A stretch of 40,361 bases of DNA from Desulfotalea sp. (GTDB taxonomy: Bacteria; Desulfobacterota; Desulfobulbia; Desulfobulbales; Desulfocapsaceae), in the NCBI GenBank assembly GCA_002733995.1, contig NVXR01000023.1, forward strand, positions 474-40,834, read 5' to 3'. Below, piece by piece: positions 16,945 through 26,224 of this stretch (positions are counted from its first letter, which is position 1; every line of letters begins with the position of its first letter). The translations under genes were made by a program, and so were the position numbers. The notes beneath the pieces are model-generated. The model worked only from the letters and a program-made list of their open reading frames with translations, was not told the DNA's origin and did not search any database.

Positions 16945-17238
16945 AGCCACTGCAGACAGGTTGATGAGGGCTCGCTTCTGGGCAACCCTCATCTGTTTTA
17001 TAGCGTATTCCCGTCTGCATGCTAGTTGCCTTGATTCTGTTTCTTCGTAGTAAACGAGGGTGACGGGTTGTCGGTAGCGTGTGTATTTAGCACCTTTGAC
17101 ACTGTTGTTATGCTCGTTTATTCTTCTTTTTAAATTCGTAGTAACCCCTGTATAATAGGTCGAGTCTGAGCATTCAACGATGTAGGTGAACCACTTCGTA
17201 GGTGAAGACTCTTCTGCTGTTTTATTTGAGCTTGTCAT
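16909..17238 (-). CDS. GIY-YIG nuclease family protein (UPF0213/YhbQ-like)
   Basis: A small GIY-YIG domain fills the protein: FTYIVECSDSTYYTGVTTNLKRRINEHN followed by KGAKYTRYRQPVTLVYYEE and LACRREYAIKQM. The catalytic-type tyrosines, the arginine (KRR) and the glutamate are in place. Relatives are about 80-110 residues and act on branched or damaged DNA, though the exact role of single-domain members is uncertain. The frame is open to 17355, but I choose ATG 17238 because homology starts about 15 residues later and upstream residues are cysteine-rich and unlike the family. No strong ribosome site is visible for either start. The 3' end overlaps the convergent MetE-like gene by 36 bases. Confidence 0.75.
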   Translation of the reverse strand: MTSSNKTAEESSPTKWFTYIVECSDSTYYTGVTTNLKRRINEHNNSVKGAKYTRYRQPVTLVYYEETESRQLACRREYAIKQMRVAQKRALINLSAVALVSSEPCSNLL

Positions 17239-17642
17239 ACTTTCGTTCTGAGGTTGTCCGCATTCTTGATGAACATGGTATTGTTTGCAGGTGAGAAATG
17301 AACAACATAAAAGTACTTTTTGCATCCCTTTAGAGAGGAAAGTGATACGGGGCATCAGGGGGCATTTGTCAGGTACTTGTTTCTGTATTGGCCTCTTGCC
17401 GTATTCCAGAGCGTACTAAGGTTTATTGTCCAAACAAAGTGAGTGGACATCTACAGGTACAGATGAAAACTGTAAGTTATGGGCATGTGTAGGTTATCCA
17501 TAGAAGATTAAGCCAAAAAGGTGTGATCTACTTGCCAAAAATTAGTGCAAATGGTAATGAACTTTCTTACTGGTAGATGAACGTTTATATCTTCTGTAAC
17601 AGGCTTGTTCTTATTAATCAATAATAGCTTTAAATATGACTT

Positions 17643-18418
17643 ATGGATATTGAAGGTGGAAGTGACAATCTTGAGAAGCAAGCACTAACAGATCATTTAC
17701 GTGAACTGCGTTCGTGCTTGATTATTTCATTTATTGCCGTGTTTATAGGGTTTTGTTTGTCCTATTCGGTGATTAGACCCATTGGAACATGGTTTTTTAA
17801 ACCGCTTACAGATGTCTTGCCCGACGGTAGTTCTCTTATCTTTACCTCGTACCAGGAAGGGTTTTTTTTTATCTAAAACTCGCGTTTGTCTGTGGACTCC
17901 TCTTGAGTTACCCCGTAGTCTTTTCCCAACTATGGAGATTTATTTCTCCAGGACTGTATAAACACGAACAGAGAGTGCTGATTCCTTTCACTGCGCTTTC
18001 GACGATCTGTTTTATGGCTGGGGCTGCCTTTGGCTATTTTGTTGTTTTTCCACCCGCTTTTAAGTTTTTGGTGAGTTATAACAATGAGTTTCTTACGTCA
18101 CTTCCTGCAATAAGCGAATATTTTTCCCTGTCGACGAGATTGCTTCTGGCCTTTGGTGTTATTTTTGAAATGCCTTTGTTTATGGTTTTCTTAGCTAAAA
18201 TCGGGATTGTAGATGCCGCTTTTCTCAAGAGAAACAGGAAATATTCTATCCTGATTAACTTTATTGTCGCCGCTATTCTTACACCTACACCTGACATTGT
18301 TAATCAACTGATGATGGGGATTCCATTGATGCTACTCTATGAGATCAGTATTGTTGCTGTCTCACTTTTTGGTGGAAAGGGGTTTACAGGTTTTGATGAA
18401 TCAGTGACGAAGGAATAA
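17643..18418 (+). CDS. tatC: TatC, twin-arginine translocase subunit, interrupted by a one-base shift
   Basis: TatC is the multi-span membrane receptor for folded twin-arginine proteins. The first frame (17643-17876) gives LTDHLRELRSCLIISFIAVF and ends EGFFFI-stop. The second (17903-18418, open from about 17870) gives FYLKLAFVCGLLLSYPVVF, then QLWRFISPGLYKHE, FGYFVVFPPAFKFL and the conserved late spans. The break falls in a run of nine T at 17862-17870; a tenth T would restore one 258-residue protein of normal length with six spans and no missing residues. Such a clean break suggests a sequencing indel, slippage at the homopolymer, or a very recent mutation. The start has a weak ribosome site. 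No tatA or tatB lies beside it. Confidence 0.85.
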
Positions 18419-18727
18419 CCTGCGTAGTACCAGTTTTTCTCACTGGAATTTACCTATTTAGGTGGCTCTCCTTTATCGGTTAGACCACCGCCCGTAACTG
18501 TTGAGCAGTGTTTGGATTCGTTTAATTGGGCTTCAATGTATACGCAGTGGTACCTGCGAAGACCACATTGGATGGAGTTGGAGTGCTGCGCAATAGTTAC
18601 ACTGGATTTATCATACTCTCTGCATTATAAGTGAGAGAGTTCATTTAGTAACTTTATACACCGGATCAAGTGGGAGGAATACTCTTTTAGGATGACGGTT
18701 AATTATCGTACGTAGGAGGTATTGATT
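18419..18727. other. Intergenic stretch before the aldolase gene
   Basis: I see no gene. An inverted repeat (ACTCTCT and AGAGAGT, loop about 12) lies near 18615-18641, overlapping a possible -10 hexamer TATAAG. A shorter GGTGG/CCACC pair lies near 18460-18490. These may be regulatory for the aldolase or a weak terminator of tatC. Confidence 0.3.
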
Positions 18728-19996
18728 ATGTCTAATTCTGATTATGACAAGCTTATTCAAACGGGTCGGCCACCAAATATAGTGAGGCGGTTTCCTAACT
18801 CAAAGGCGCTCATTGTAAGCGGTAAAGTAATTGATCAGGCACTCGTTGCAAAAGGGGCCGCAATGACAATTGCAGCCAATGGGCGGAGTAATATTATCAT
18901 TAGAGGAGCCCTGCAGGCAGCCCAGCGCGCCGATGCTGCCCTTCTTATAGAAATTGCCCGTTCTGAATGTAACTATTGTCCAACCAATTTTTTTAATATC
19001 GCACTCCAGGTAGATGCTATTTGTAACGAGTTAGGTCTTACCATTCCTGTAGCGATCCATGCCGATCATTATGGCATAAAGAGTGAAGCGGATCTTCCCT
19101 ATGCAAAGATAGAGATACCTACCATATTCGAAGCGGGAATCACCTCCATTGCTGTGGATGCATCTCATATGCCTGACGACAAGAATCTTCTTGCCAATAT
19201 CGAATTGGCAGATTGTATTCCTAGTTGGGCAGGGCTTGAAACGGAAGTTGGCGAAATAAAGGGTAATCAGGGGCTTTCAACTGTTGATGATGCCACATTC
19301 TTGATCAAGGGTATGAATAGCAGAGGGATTTTTGCCGATTGGATTGCCTTAAATAATGGTTCGTCCCATGGACTTGAGGCCAGTGGTACTGGAATTCAGG
19401 TGGAATTAACTGCAGACATACATGAGCACTTGGCCCCATATGGAGTTTCTGGTGCCCAGCATGGAACGTCTGGCAATAATTCAGATAAGCTTAGAGCTAT
19501 TACTGGAAAAACCCACACTACAAAGGCCAATGTGGCAACAGCCCTGCAAATGGTGGCGTGGGGGGTTGAGGTAAATGATTACGGTAATGCTCTCTTGGAT
19601 GGCAATGGCAATTTCATCAAGGTTAAAGGTGAAGGACTGACCGAAGAAGTGTGGGAGCAACTGGTCACCTATGCAGACAAACAAGGATGGAAGGGTGGAG
19701 ACTACAAGAAGTTGAATCTCCCCTTTGAAAATATTATTCTAGGTCAGCAAAAAGCAATTCGAGAGAGAATGGTGGCGCGGGTTGAAGACTTTGTCTACAA
19801 CATGCTCACAAATGTATTTAATGCCGCTGGTACTGGAACTCTAGGTAAAGAGCTGCTGCGTAAAGCCGGCACGTATGACCTTGGTTCAAAAGGAAAGCAG
19901 CTTGAAGACCCTGCGGACTGGACCAGAGAAAAAATAATAGAAAGAGCAAAGACCCTCGTTGTGGACAAGGGTCCTGAAGGTGACTTTGACGATTAG
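18728..19996 (+). CDS. fba: Class II fructose-bisphosphate aldolase
   Basis: Class II aldolases use zinc to cleave or form fructose 1,6-bisphosphate in glycolysis and gluconeogenesis. Zinc and substrate motifs are clear: AIHADHYG near residue 110, SIAVDASHMPDDKN near 150, GLETEVGEIKG near 175, and ALNNGSSHG and GVSGAQHGTSGN near 215-255. The 422-residue length places it with the longer subgroup. I use ATG 18728 because AGGAGGT lies 7 bases upstream; a TTG two codons earlier has worse spacing. It stands alone, with more than 300 bases on either side. With the class III bisphosphatase at 38-40 kb it could serve gluconeogenesis. Confidence 0.9.
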   Translation: MSNSDYDKLIQTGRPPNIVRRFPNSKALIVSGKVIDQALVAKGAAMTIAANGRSNIIIRGALQAAQRADAALLIEIARSECNYCPTNFFNIALQVDAICNELGLTIPVAIHADHYGIKSEADLPYAKIEIPTIFEAGITSIAVDASHMPDDKNLLANIELADCIPSWAGLETEVGEIKGNQGLSTVDDATFLIKGMNSRGIFADWIALNNGSSHGLEASGTGIQVELTADIHEHLAPYGVSGAQHGTSGNNSDKLRAITGKTHTTKANVATALQMVAWGVEVNDYGNALLDGNGNFIKVKGEGLTEEVWEQLVTYADKQGWKGGDYKKLNLPFENIILGQQKAIRERMVARVEDFVYNMLTNVFNAAGTGTLGKELLRKAGTYDLGSKGKQLEDPADWTREKIIERAKTLVVDKGPEGDFDD

Positions 19997-20307
19997 AATG
20001 ACGATTTGCCTATGCCGTGCCATTCGCCTATAAAGACCCTCTTCATAGGCGCAATGGTGCAACTCGTTATCAGTAGCCCAGCCAATTGCCATCGTGGTCT
20101 TGGTTAAAAGTATTCATCTGCTTTAAACTTGAATTGGCTGGGGCCGAACCACTGATGAACAGTTACAGACGGTGATTTATCCCCTATGAAGAATCACCTG
20201 ACCGGTTACGTAAGAGTTATCATTTTGCCAACCTTGAGTGCTTAAAAAGTGTGGACTAATGATGTTACGGCGTATTGAAGCAATAGTGTAAAGGATAAAT
20301 AACAGGA
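19997..20307. other. Intergenic stretch with two hairpins
   Basis: An imperfect hairpin (left arm about 20017-20031, right arm about 20043-20060) lies 20 bases after the aldolase stop and may act as its terminator, although no T-tract follows. An 11-bp perfect inverted repeat (CCCAGCCAATT at 20077-20087 and AATTGGCTGGG at 20132-20142) lies further on. No gene is seen. Confidence 0.4.
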
Positions 20308-21327
20308 ATGAATGAGATAAAAAAAGTACTAATTACCGGTGGTGCTGGTTTTATTGGAGCCCATCTTGCCCAGCGTTTGACCGCTGTAGGTATAGAAGTT
20401 GTCGCTCTGGATAATCTCAATGATTATTACGATCCGCAGCTAAAAAAGGATCGTATGGCCGCTCTTGGCGAAGGGAAATCCTTTGCCCACGTCAATATTG
20501 AACTGTCGGACAGAGATGCTGTTGAAGCGCTCTTTCAGGAGCATAGTTTTGATGCGGTGGTCAATTTAGCGGCCCAGGCAGGTGTCAGGTATTCGCTGAT
20601 TAACCCGCATTCGTATGTTGATACTAATCTGGTGGGTTTTGTTAACATTCTAGAAGGTTGTCGGCATTCTGGAGTAAAGCATTTTGTCTATGCGTCGTCG
20701 AGTTCTGTGTACGGGGCGAATACCAAGATGCCGTTTTCGGTACATGACAACGTTGATCACCCTGTCTCTCTTTACGCTGCTTCAAAGAAAGCCAATGAAT
20801 TGATGGCCCATAGCTACAGTCATCTGTTTAATTTACCGACCACTGGACTCAGGTTTTTTACTGTTTATGGGCCATGGGGACGTCCTGATATGGCCCTGTT
20901 TCTTTTTACCCGGGCAATAATTGAAAATCGTCCTATTGATGTGTTTAATAACGGTAATATGGAACGTGATTTCACCTATATCGATGATATAGTTGAGGGA
21001 GTTTTTCGGGTAATACACAAAATTCCTGAGGGTGATCCAAACTGGAGTAGTGATAATCCAGATCCCGCAAGTTCGTATTGTCCGTACAGGGTGTATAATA
21101 TTGGTAATAACAATAAAGAAAAATTACTGAGATATATTGAAGTACTAGAAGATTGTCTTGGCCGAAAGGCTGAGAAAAACTTTATGCCGATGCAACCCGG
21201 AGACGTCCCGGCTACCTATGCTAATGTGGATGATCTTGTGGCAACTTTTGCTTACAAACCCGAAACCACCCTCGAGTTTGGTATTGGCAAGTTTGTAGAT
21301 TGGTATAAGTCTTATTATAATGTCTAA
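20308..21327 (+). CDS. UDP-glucuronate 4-epimerase (extended SDR family)
   Basis: This NAD-dependent epimerase most likely converts UDP-glucuronate to UDP-galacturonate for surface polysaccharide. The Rossmann motif [13 protein letters not shown] lies at residues 10-22, the [11 protein letters not shown] motif typical of glucuronate epimerases near 87-97, the catalytic serine in YASSSSVYG near 130, and YxxxK as YAASK near 152-156. The later [17 protein letters not shown] and [13 protein letters not shown] blocks are also diagnostic. The length of 339 is standard. AAAGGA lies about 11 bases upstream, with AGG closer. It is a single-gene unit with a terminator directly after it, and no other polysaccharide genes are near. 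Confidence 0.88.
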   Translation: MNEIKKVLITGGAGFIGAHLAQRLTAVGIEVVALDNLNDYYDPQLKKDRMAALGEGKSFAHVNIELSDRDAVEALFQEHSFDAVVNLAAQAGVRYSLINPHSYVDTNLVGFVNILEGCRHSGVKHFVYASSSSVYGANTKMPFSVHDNVDHPVSLYAASKKANELMAHSYSHLFNLPTTGLRFFTVYGPWGRPDMALFLFTRAIIENRPIDVFNNGNMERDFTYIDDIVEGVFRVIHKIPEGDPNWSSDNPDPASSYCPYRVYNIGNNNKEKLLRYIEVLEDCLGRKAEKNFMPMQPGDVPATYANVDDLVATFAYKPETTLEFGIGKFVDWYKSYYNV

Positions 21328-21332
21328 AAAAA

Positions 21333-21355
21333 GGGGTTTCGCTTGGCGAAATCCC
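21333..21355. terminator. Bidirectional terminator between the epimerase and dxs
   Basis: GGGGTTTCGC (21333-21342) pairs with GCGAAATCCC (21346-21355), one G-T wobble, loop TTG. On the minus strand the stem is followed by a run of seven T, giving a good intrinsic terminator for dxs. On the plus strand it is followed by TTCTT, so it also serves the epimerase. Confidence 0.75.
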
Positions 21356-21402
21356 TTCTTGAATTTGGTTGTATTAAGGTGGGGAGAGGAGGTTAGCTCT
21401 CT

Positions 21403-23304
21403 CTACTGAAGTAAAGCCTTGGCTGTTTGTACGATTGCGGGTGTGTCAATCCGGCTGTTTTTCCACAGTGTCTTTTGGGGACCGTGTTCAATAAATTTAT
21501 CAGGATGCCCCAGCAGTTGCGTTTGCACATGGCAGATACCACGGCTGCTCAACAGTTCAAGGATTGAGCTGCCAAATCCACCCAACTTACTGTTATCTTC
21601 AATCGTTATCAGTTTCTTGGTGTGGTTTGCCCATTTTACAATGAGATCCCCATCAAGTGGCTTAATAAATCTCGGATTGATAACAGCTGCACTGATACCC
21701 ATCTCCTTAAGTTCGCTTGCGGCCGCAAGTGCAGGATAAACCCGGTTGCCAACGGGGAGCAATAAAATATCATCACCTTCAATGAGCAGTTCTCCTTTGC
21801 CAATGGGCAGAAGTTGCAGATCATCTATATCACTCAAAGGCCTATCTTCACCAGGACCTCTTGGATATCTTATGGCAGAAGGTCCATCATAGTTCATTGA
21901 GGTATAGAGCATATGCTGTAGTTCTGCCTCATCCTTTGGTGCCATAATTACCAGATTTGGGATAAAGCTAAGAAAGGAGATATCAAAGGTTCCATGGTGG
22001 GTGGGACCATCTGCTCCTACAACTCCGGCCCTATCTATTATTAGGGTTACAGGGAGTTTTGGTATACATATATCATGGATGATCTGATCCAAGGCGCGCT
22101 GGTAAAAGGTTGAATAGATAGCCACAACGGGGCGTAATCCTTCAGAGGCAAGTCCGGCGGCAAAGGTGAGTGCATGTTGCTCGGCAATACCTACATCAAA
22201 AAAGCGGTCCGGAAATTCTTCTGCAAAACCGGAGAGTCCAGTGCCTGAAACCATGGCGGCAGAGATCGCCACAATTCGCTCATCTTTTCTCGCCAGTTTG
22301 GTGATAGTATCACCAAATACCTTGGTATAACTAACAGGACCATTAGAGCTGTGTGGCTTGCCGCTTACAATATCGAATGGGCCGATTCCGTGGAAAATAT
22401 CGGGGTTTCTTTCGGCGGGCTCGTAACCTTTTCCTTTTGTGGTGAGTACATGGATAAGCATGGGGCCCTGGGATGTATCTCGTACTATCTCCAGACTTTC
22501 GAGAAGGGCTGGAATATTATGGCCATCTATTGGACCAATATAGTTGAATTTAAATGCCTCAAAAAGCATTCCGGGGGTAAAGAAACTCTTGAATGATTCT
22601 TCGCTCTTTCTCAAAATATTGAGAATGTTTTCTCCAACATCTGAAATGCCAAGTTTCTCCACGAGATGGTTCTTAACCCGACTCATGGTTTTACCGGTAA
22701 GTTTTCTACTGAGAAAGCTGGATATAGCTCCAACGTTTGGCGAAATTGACATCTCGTTGTCATTGAGTATGACAATTAGATCCTTATCGAGGTGGCCAGC
22801 GTGATTAAGCGCCTCGAAGGCCATGCCCGCGGTCATTGATCCATCCCCAATAACGGCTATTGCTCTATGGCTGTCGTGTTTAAGCAATTTGCCAATGGTA
22901 ATTCCTGTGGCAACAGAAATGGAGGTAGAGCTGTGCCCGGTCTCAAAGGCGTCATATTCTGACTCCTTCCGCTTAGGAAAACCACTCATGCCTTTATACT
23001 GTCTGAGTGTGGAAAATTGCTCCTGTCTGCCGGTGAGTAATTTATGGGCATAGGACTGGTGTCCAACATCCCATATAATTTTATCATTTGGAGTGTCAAA
23101 AATATAGTGCAGGGCGATGGTCAATTCAACTACACCAAGACTGGGTGCCAGGTGGCCTCCGGTCTTAGATACCGTCTGTACAATGGTATTTCGAATGTCT
23201 TGGGCGAGTTCCTCAAGGGCCTCAATTGAAAAATCACGTATCTCTACGGGACTTTTGATCTGTTCAAGCAATGTTTTTGGTGTTTCTGGTTGTGGTCTTG
23301 ACAT
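21403..23304 (-). CDS. dxs: 1-deoxy-D-xylulose-5-phosphate synthase
   Basis: DXS condenses pyruvate and glyceraldehyde 3-phosphate with thiamine diphosphate, the first step of the MEP isoprenoid pathway. The 633-residue protein has the thiamine motif GDGSMTAGMAFEALNHAG with NDNEMSISPNVGA near residues 155-195, the pyrimidine-binding part with DVGIAEQHALTFAAGLA near 370, the DRAGVVGADGPTHHG signature near 425, and a C-terminal transketolase domain with EDNSKLGGFGS. The length is standard. It is third in xseB-ispA-dxs, a common bacterial order, and starts 83 bases after the ispA stop. The ribosome site before ATG is weak. Confidence 0.95.
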   Translation of the reverse strand: MSRPQPETPKTLLEQIKSPVEIRDFSIEALEELAQDIRNTIVQTVSKTGGHLAPSLGVVELTIALHYIFDTPNDKIIWDVGHQSYAHKLLTGRQEQFSTLRQYKGMSGFPKRKESEYDAFETGHSSTSISVATGITIGKLLKHDSHRAIAVIGDGSMTAGMAFEALNHAGHLDKDLIVILNDNEMSISPNVGAISSFLSRKLTGKTMSRVKNHLVEKLGISDVGENILNILRKSEESFKSFFTPGMLFEAFKFNYIGPIDGHNIPALLESLEIVRDTSQGPMLIHVLTTKGKGYEPAERNPDIFHGIGPFDIVSGKPHSSNGPVSYTKVFGDTITKLARKDERIVAISAAMVSGTGLSGFAEEFPDRFFDVGIAEQHALTFAAGLASEGLRPVVAIYSTFYQRALDQIIHDICIPKLPVTLIIDRAGVVGADGPTHHGTFDISFLSFIPNLVIMAPKDEAELQHMLYTSMNYDGPSAIRYPRGPGEDRPLSDIDDLQLLPIGKGELLIEGDDILLLPVGNRVYPALAAASELKEMGISAAVINPRFIKPLDGDLIVKWANHTKKLITIEDNSKLGGFGSSILELLSSRGICHVQTQLLGHPDKFIEHGPQKTLWKNSRIDTPAIVQTAKALLQ

Positions 23305-23387
23305 AGCATCTATCTAAAGATTGATTCGAGAAATAGTGATGTTGCTTTGCTGTCTGTGTACTATACAAAAAAAGAAGCATTGTGTTG

Positions 23388-24284
23388 CTAATTGCTTCTC
23401 GTATAAATGTAATGGGCCAGGTCGCGAAGAGGATCAGCTTTTTTGTCGAAATCTTTTAGCGCTTCAATAGCCTGTGCGACAGCATCCTGCGCTTTTTGTC
23501 GAGTTAGCTTAATACCAAAAAACGCGGGATATGTAGCCTTACCCCGGGTGGCATCTGAGCCGGCGGATTTTCCAAGTTGTTCGGTTGTGGAGGTCGCATC
23601 AAGCAGGTCGTCAACTATCTGAAAGGCGAGGCCTATCTGCTCTCCGTAATGGATAAGAGCTGCAGTCTCTTCAGGACTTGCCCCGGCACCAATCGCGCCG
23701 GCTTGGACAGAGCAGGTTATAAGGGCACCCGTTTTGTTTTTATGAATGGTCTGCAGGGTGGTGAATGGGTAGTCTGTGTTTTCATATGCAATGTCAAGGC
23801 TTTGTCCTCCAGCCATGCCGAGCGGCCCCGCTGCACGGGACACAATGTGTACGATGTCGAGAAGTTGCTCTGCTGTCAGCGTATTATGCTCACGGTTGGT
23901 GATAAGGTCAAAGGCCCAGGTAAGTAGGCTGTCACCTGCAAGAATTGCTTGGGCTTCACCATAAAGTACATGATTGGTTGCTTTGCCCCGGCGAAGCTCA
24001 TCATCGTCTAGTGCCGGGAGGTCATCGTGTATAAGAGAGTAGGTATGAATACACTCCAATGCACATGCGACAGGAAGGAGGGCTGTGGCCTTCTCGGAGG
24101 AAGGTGTGATTGCTTCAGCCGCGGCTAAACAGAGTATCGGACGTATACGTTTACCACCAGCAAAAAGGCTATAACGCATGGCCTCTATATGCCGAGCGAA
24201 AGGTCCTGTTGCCTCAAGCATAAACGTGTTCAGACCAGCATCTACGATCTGTTTTTGTTCACTCAGATAAGTCTTTATATCCAC
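23388..24284 (-). CDS. ispA: Farnesyl/geranyl diphosphate synthase (polyprenyl synthetase)
   Basis: This trans-prenyltransferase builds C15 (possibly C20) diphosphate chains from IPP and DMAPP. Both aspartate-rich motifs are present: DDLPALDDD near residue 85 and [10 protein letters not shown] near 220. [16 protein letters not shown] and KTGALI are also conserved. The frame is open upstream to 24407, but that part overlaps xseB entirely. I choose the GTG at 24284 ([10 protein letters not shown]), which fits family length (about 298 residues) and overlaps the xseB end by 26 bases, suggesting coupled translation. A GAG-type site precedes it. Product chain length cannot be fixed from sequence. 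Confidence 0.9.
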   Translation of the reverse strand: MDIKTYLSEQKQIVDAGLNTFMLEATGPFARHIEAMRYSLFAGGKRIRPILCLAAAEAITPSSEKATALLPVACALECIHTYSLIHDDLPALDDDELRRGKATNHVLYGEAQAILAGDSLLTWAFDLITNREHNTLTAEQLLDIVHIVSRAAGPLGMAGGQSLDIAYENTDYPFTTLQTIHKNKTGALITCSVQAGAIGAGASPEETAALIHYGEQIGLAFQIVDDLLDATSTTEQLGKSAGSDATRGKATYPAFFGIKLTRQKAQDAVAQAIEALKDFDKKADPLRDLAHYIYTRSN

Positions 24285-24507
24285 TTTCTTGCTCGCCAAA
24301 AGGTAAGGTTTCAATTTTTCCATCTTTTTCCAGGAGTAATTCAACCTTCGCCTTAGCATCAGAAAGTTGTTCAGAACAAAATCCAGCGAGTTGAACACCT
24401 TCGTCAAATTTTTTTAAACTATTCTCTAGAGTCAAGTCACCGTCTTCTAATTCTTCGGTGATTTTTTCTAACTTGGAGAGTGCTGTTTCAAACGTTTTTT
24501 TAGCCAT
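24259..24507 (-). CDS. xseB: Exodeoxyribonuclease VII small subunit
   Basis: XseB associates in several copies with XseA to form the nuclease that degrades single-stranded DNA. The 82-residue protein has the signature [35 protein letters not shown], and is predicted helical and acidic. It overlaps the ispA start by 26 bases and heads the xseB-ispA-dxs unit. The large subunit gene xseA is not in the window. Confidence 0.93.
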   Translation of the reverse strand: MAKKTFETALSKLEKITEELEDGDLTLENSLKKFDEGVQLAGFCSEQLSDAKAKVELLLEKDGKIETLPFGEQESGYKDLSE

Positions 24508-24591
24508 AATCCAGAACTTGTTTGCACGAAAATATAGTTGCCAGTTCTCTCGTTAAGCGAGTACTGATACAGTCTCAGACAACCATAATAA

Positions 24592-24611
24592 GGTATTTTT
24601 ATAAAAATACC
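24592..24611. promoter_or_regulatory. Perfect 20-bp palindrome between divergent xseB and xerC
   Basis: GGTATTTTTATAAAAATACC is fully self-complementary. It sits 85 bases upstream of xseB (minus) and about 110 bases upstream of xerC (plus), where an operator for both promoters could be. The AT-rich centre also resembles a promoter -10 region. A DNA-binding partner is inferred, not shown. Confidence 0.45.
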
Positions 24612-24722
24612 CTCGTATATATTATGTAAGCTCCAAGAAGTCGAGAGGAAAAGAAACAAATCAACTGTTTTTCAATGGGAGAAAAATGGTACTATTGCAC
24701 TTTTGGGAGTCAAACCAAGGTA

Positions 24723-25619
24723 ATGTTAAAAACTATCAAGATTTTTATAAGATGGCTGGAAGTTGAAAAGGGCTATTCAATCCACACCGTCAGTGGATAT
24801 AACAGAGATCTCCTGGAATTTTCAGCGACCCTTCAAGGTGATCCTCGTCTTTTAGCTGTTAGTACCGCTGAGATTAGACGCTTTGTCGTAGGCCTCCATG
24901 GAAAAAATAGTGGCGCAACTGTTGCGAGAAAATTGTCAGCTCTGAGGTCATTTTTTAGGTTTGCACTTCGTGAGAAATTAATAAATGCAGATCCGGTACT
25001 CTCTATATCAGGGCCTAAAGTTGGTCGATACATTCCGGTCTTTCTTACTGTCGATGAGGCGTTTGCCCTGCTTGAAGCGCCATCTCAAAAAGATACATAC
25101 ATGGTCCGTGATAGAGCCATTTTAGAGCTACTCTATTCAACCGGAATGAGAGTTTCCGAACTCGTCTCAAGAGACCTTGTCGATCTTGATTTCAAAGAGG
25201 GAATGCTTACGGTACGGGGCAAAGGTGACAAAGAGCGTTTGCTGCCGGTAGGCGCCCCAGCCATTGAAGGCGTTGATCAGTGGCTCGATCAGCGGTTGCA
25301 ACTGATTCAAAAACGAGCAGGTCGGGGAAGGCCGGTTGAAAAACATGCCCTATTTCTCAATGGTAGGGGGGGGCGTTTGTCCGTGCGTAGCGTTGAGCGA
25401 ATGGTGAAAATGTATGGGGAAAGAGCAGGGATCCTACAGATCGTTACCCCCCATGCCTTGCGTCATTCGTTTGCAACACATCTTTTGGAAATGGGCGCAG
25501 ATTTGAGATCTGTTCAGGAACTGCTTGGCCATGTAAGTTTATCTACAACCCAGCGATACACTCATTTAACCTTAGATCACCTCGCCGCTGTATACGACAA
25601 AGCACATCCGTTGGCCTAG
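24723..25619 (+). CDS. xerC: Tyrosine recombinase XerC
   Basis: XerC/XerD resolve chromosome dimers at dif. The N-terminal SAM-like core-binding domain (FIRWLEVEKGYSIHTVSGYNRDL) is followed by the catalytic domain with R (GMRVSELV), K (RGKGDKERLLPVG), HxxR (HALRHSFATH), H (LGHVSLSTTQ) and the nucleophile tyrosine in RYTHLTLDHL. The length of 298 is normal. The frame is open to an ATG at 24675, but I use ATG 24723 (MLKTIKIFIRW), where family homology begins; AAGG lies close before it. The order xerC-hslV-hslU is widely conserved (codV-clpQ-clpY in Bacillus), which favours XerC over a phage integrase. Confidence 0.9.
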   Translation: MLKTIKIFIRWLEVEKGYSIHTVSGYNRDLLEFSATLQGDPRLLAVSTAEIRRFVVGLHGKNSGATVARKLSALRSFFRFALREKLINADPVLSISGPKVGRYIPVFLTVDEAFALLEAPSQKDTYMVRDRAILELLYSTGMRVSELVSRDLVDLDFKEGMLTVRGKGDKERLLPVGAPAIEGVDQWLDQRLQLIQKRAGRGRPVEKHALFLNGRGGRLSVRSVERMVKMYGERAGILQIVTPHALRHSFATHLLEMGADLRSVQELLGHVSLSTTQRYTHLTLDHLAAVYDKAHPLA

Positions 25620-25693
25620 AGTAAGACAGAATAATTATGGTGGAAATTGTTTTGATTTTCGCAAAGATAAAGAAAATTTTAAAAAGTGTACGC

Positions 25694-26224
25694 ATGAAAA
25701 TACGATCTACAACAATTGTAGCAGTTAGGCATAAGGGTGAAGTTGCTCTTGCAGGTGATGGCCAGGTTTCTCTGGGAAATACTGTGATGAAGCACAATGC
25801 TCGTAAGGTGAGGCGCTTGTACCATAACAATGTAATCACAGGATTTGCTGGAGCCACTGCAGATGCATTTACCCTCTTTGATAAGCTTGAGGAAAAGCTA
25901 GAACAGTATAAAGGCAATCTTCTGCGGGCGTCCGTTGAACTCGCCAAAGAGTGGCGAACAGATAAGTATCTCAGGAAACTTGAGGCAATGCTCATCGCTG
26001 TGGATAAAGACCATTCTTTGCTTTTATCGGGAACAGGTGATGTGATTGAAGGTGATGAAGGTATTTTGGCAATTGGTTCCGGGGGACCATATGCACAGGC
26101 CGCTGCTCTCGCCCTTGTTGAGCACAGTGATTTGGATGCAGAACAAATCTGTGAAGCAGCCCTGAATATTGCCTCTACTATCTGTGTATTTACCAATAAT
26201 TCCATTACGGTTGAAAAAATATAA
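25694..26224 (+). CDS. hslV: HslV, peptidase subunit of the HslUV protease
   Basis: HslV is a threonine protease that forms a double hexamer fed by the HslU ATPase. From ATG 25694 the protein starts [15 protein letters not shown], followed by [12 protein letters not shown] and the family's [13 protein letters not shown]. The catalytic threonine should be the first T of TTIV, so five residues (MKIRS) must be removed, as in other HslV with short propeptides. The frame is open 19 codons further upstream, but those residues are lysine/isoleucine-rich and not family-like. It overlaps hslU by one base (TAATG). Confidence 0.94.
   Translation: MKIRSTTIVAVRHKGEVALAGDGQVSLGNTVMKHNARKVRRLYHNNVITGFAGATADAFTLFDKLEEKLEQYKGNLLRASVELAKEWRTDKYLRKLEAMLIAVDKDHSLLLSGTGDVIEGDEGILAIGSGGPYAQAAALALVEHSDLDAEQICEAALNIASTICVFTNNSITVEKI

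Noticed and set aside
18415..18727. Riboswitch before the aldolase gene
   Set aside because: Only short hairpins are present; none of the conserved cores I know could be matched.
24675..25619. Phage or integron integrase
   Set aside because: The conserved xerC-hslV-hslU order and the lack of att-like repeats or phage genes favour housekeeping XerC.
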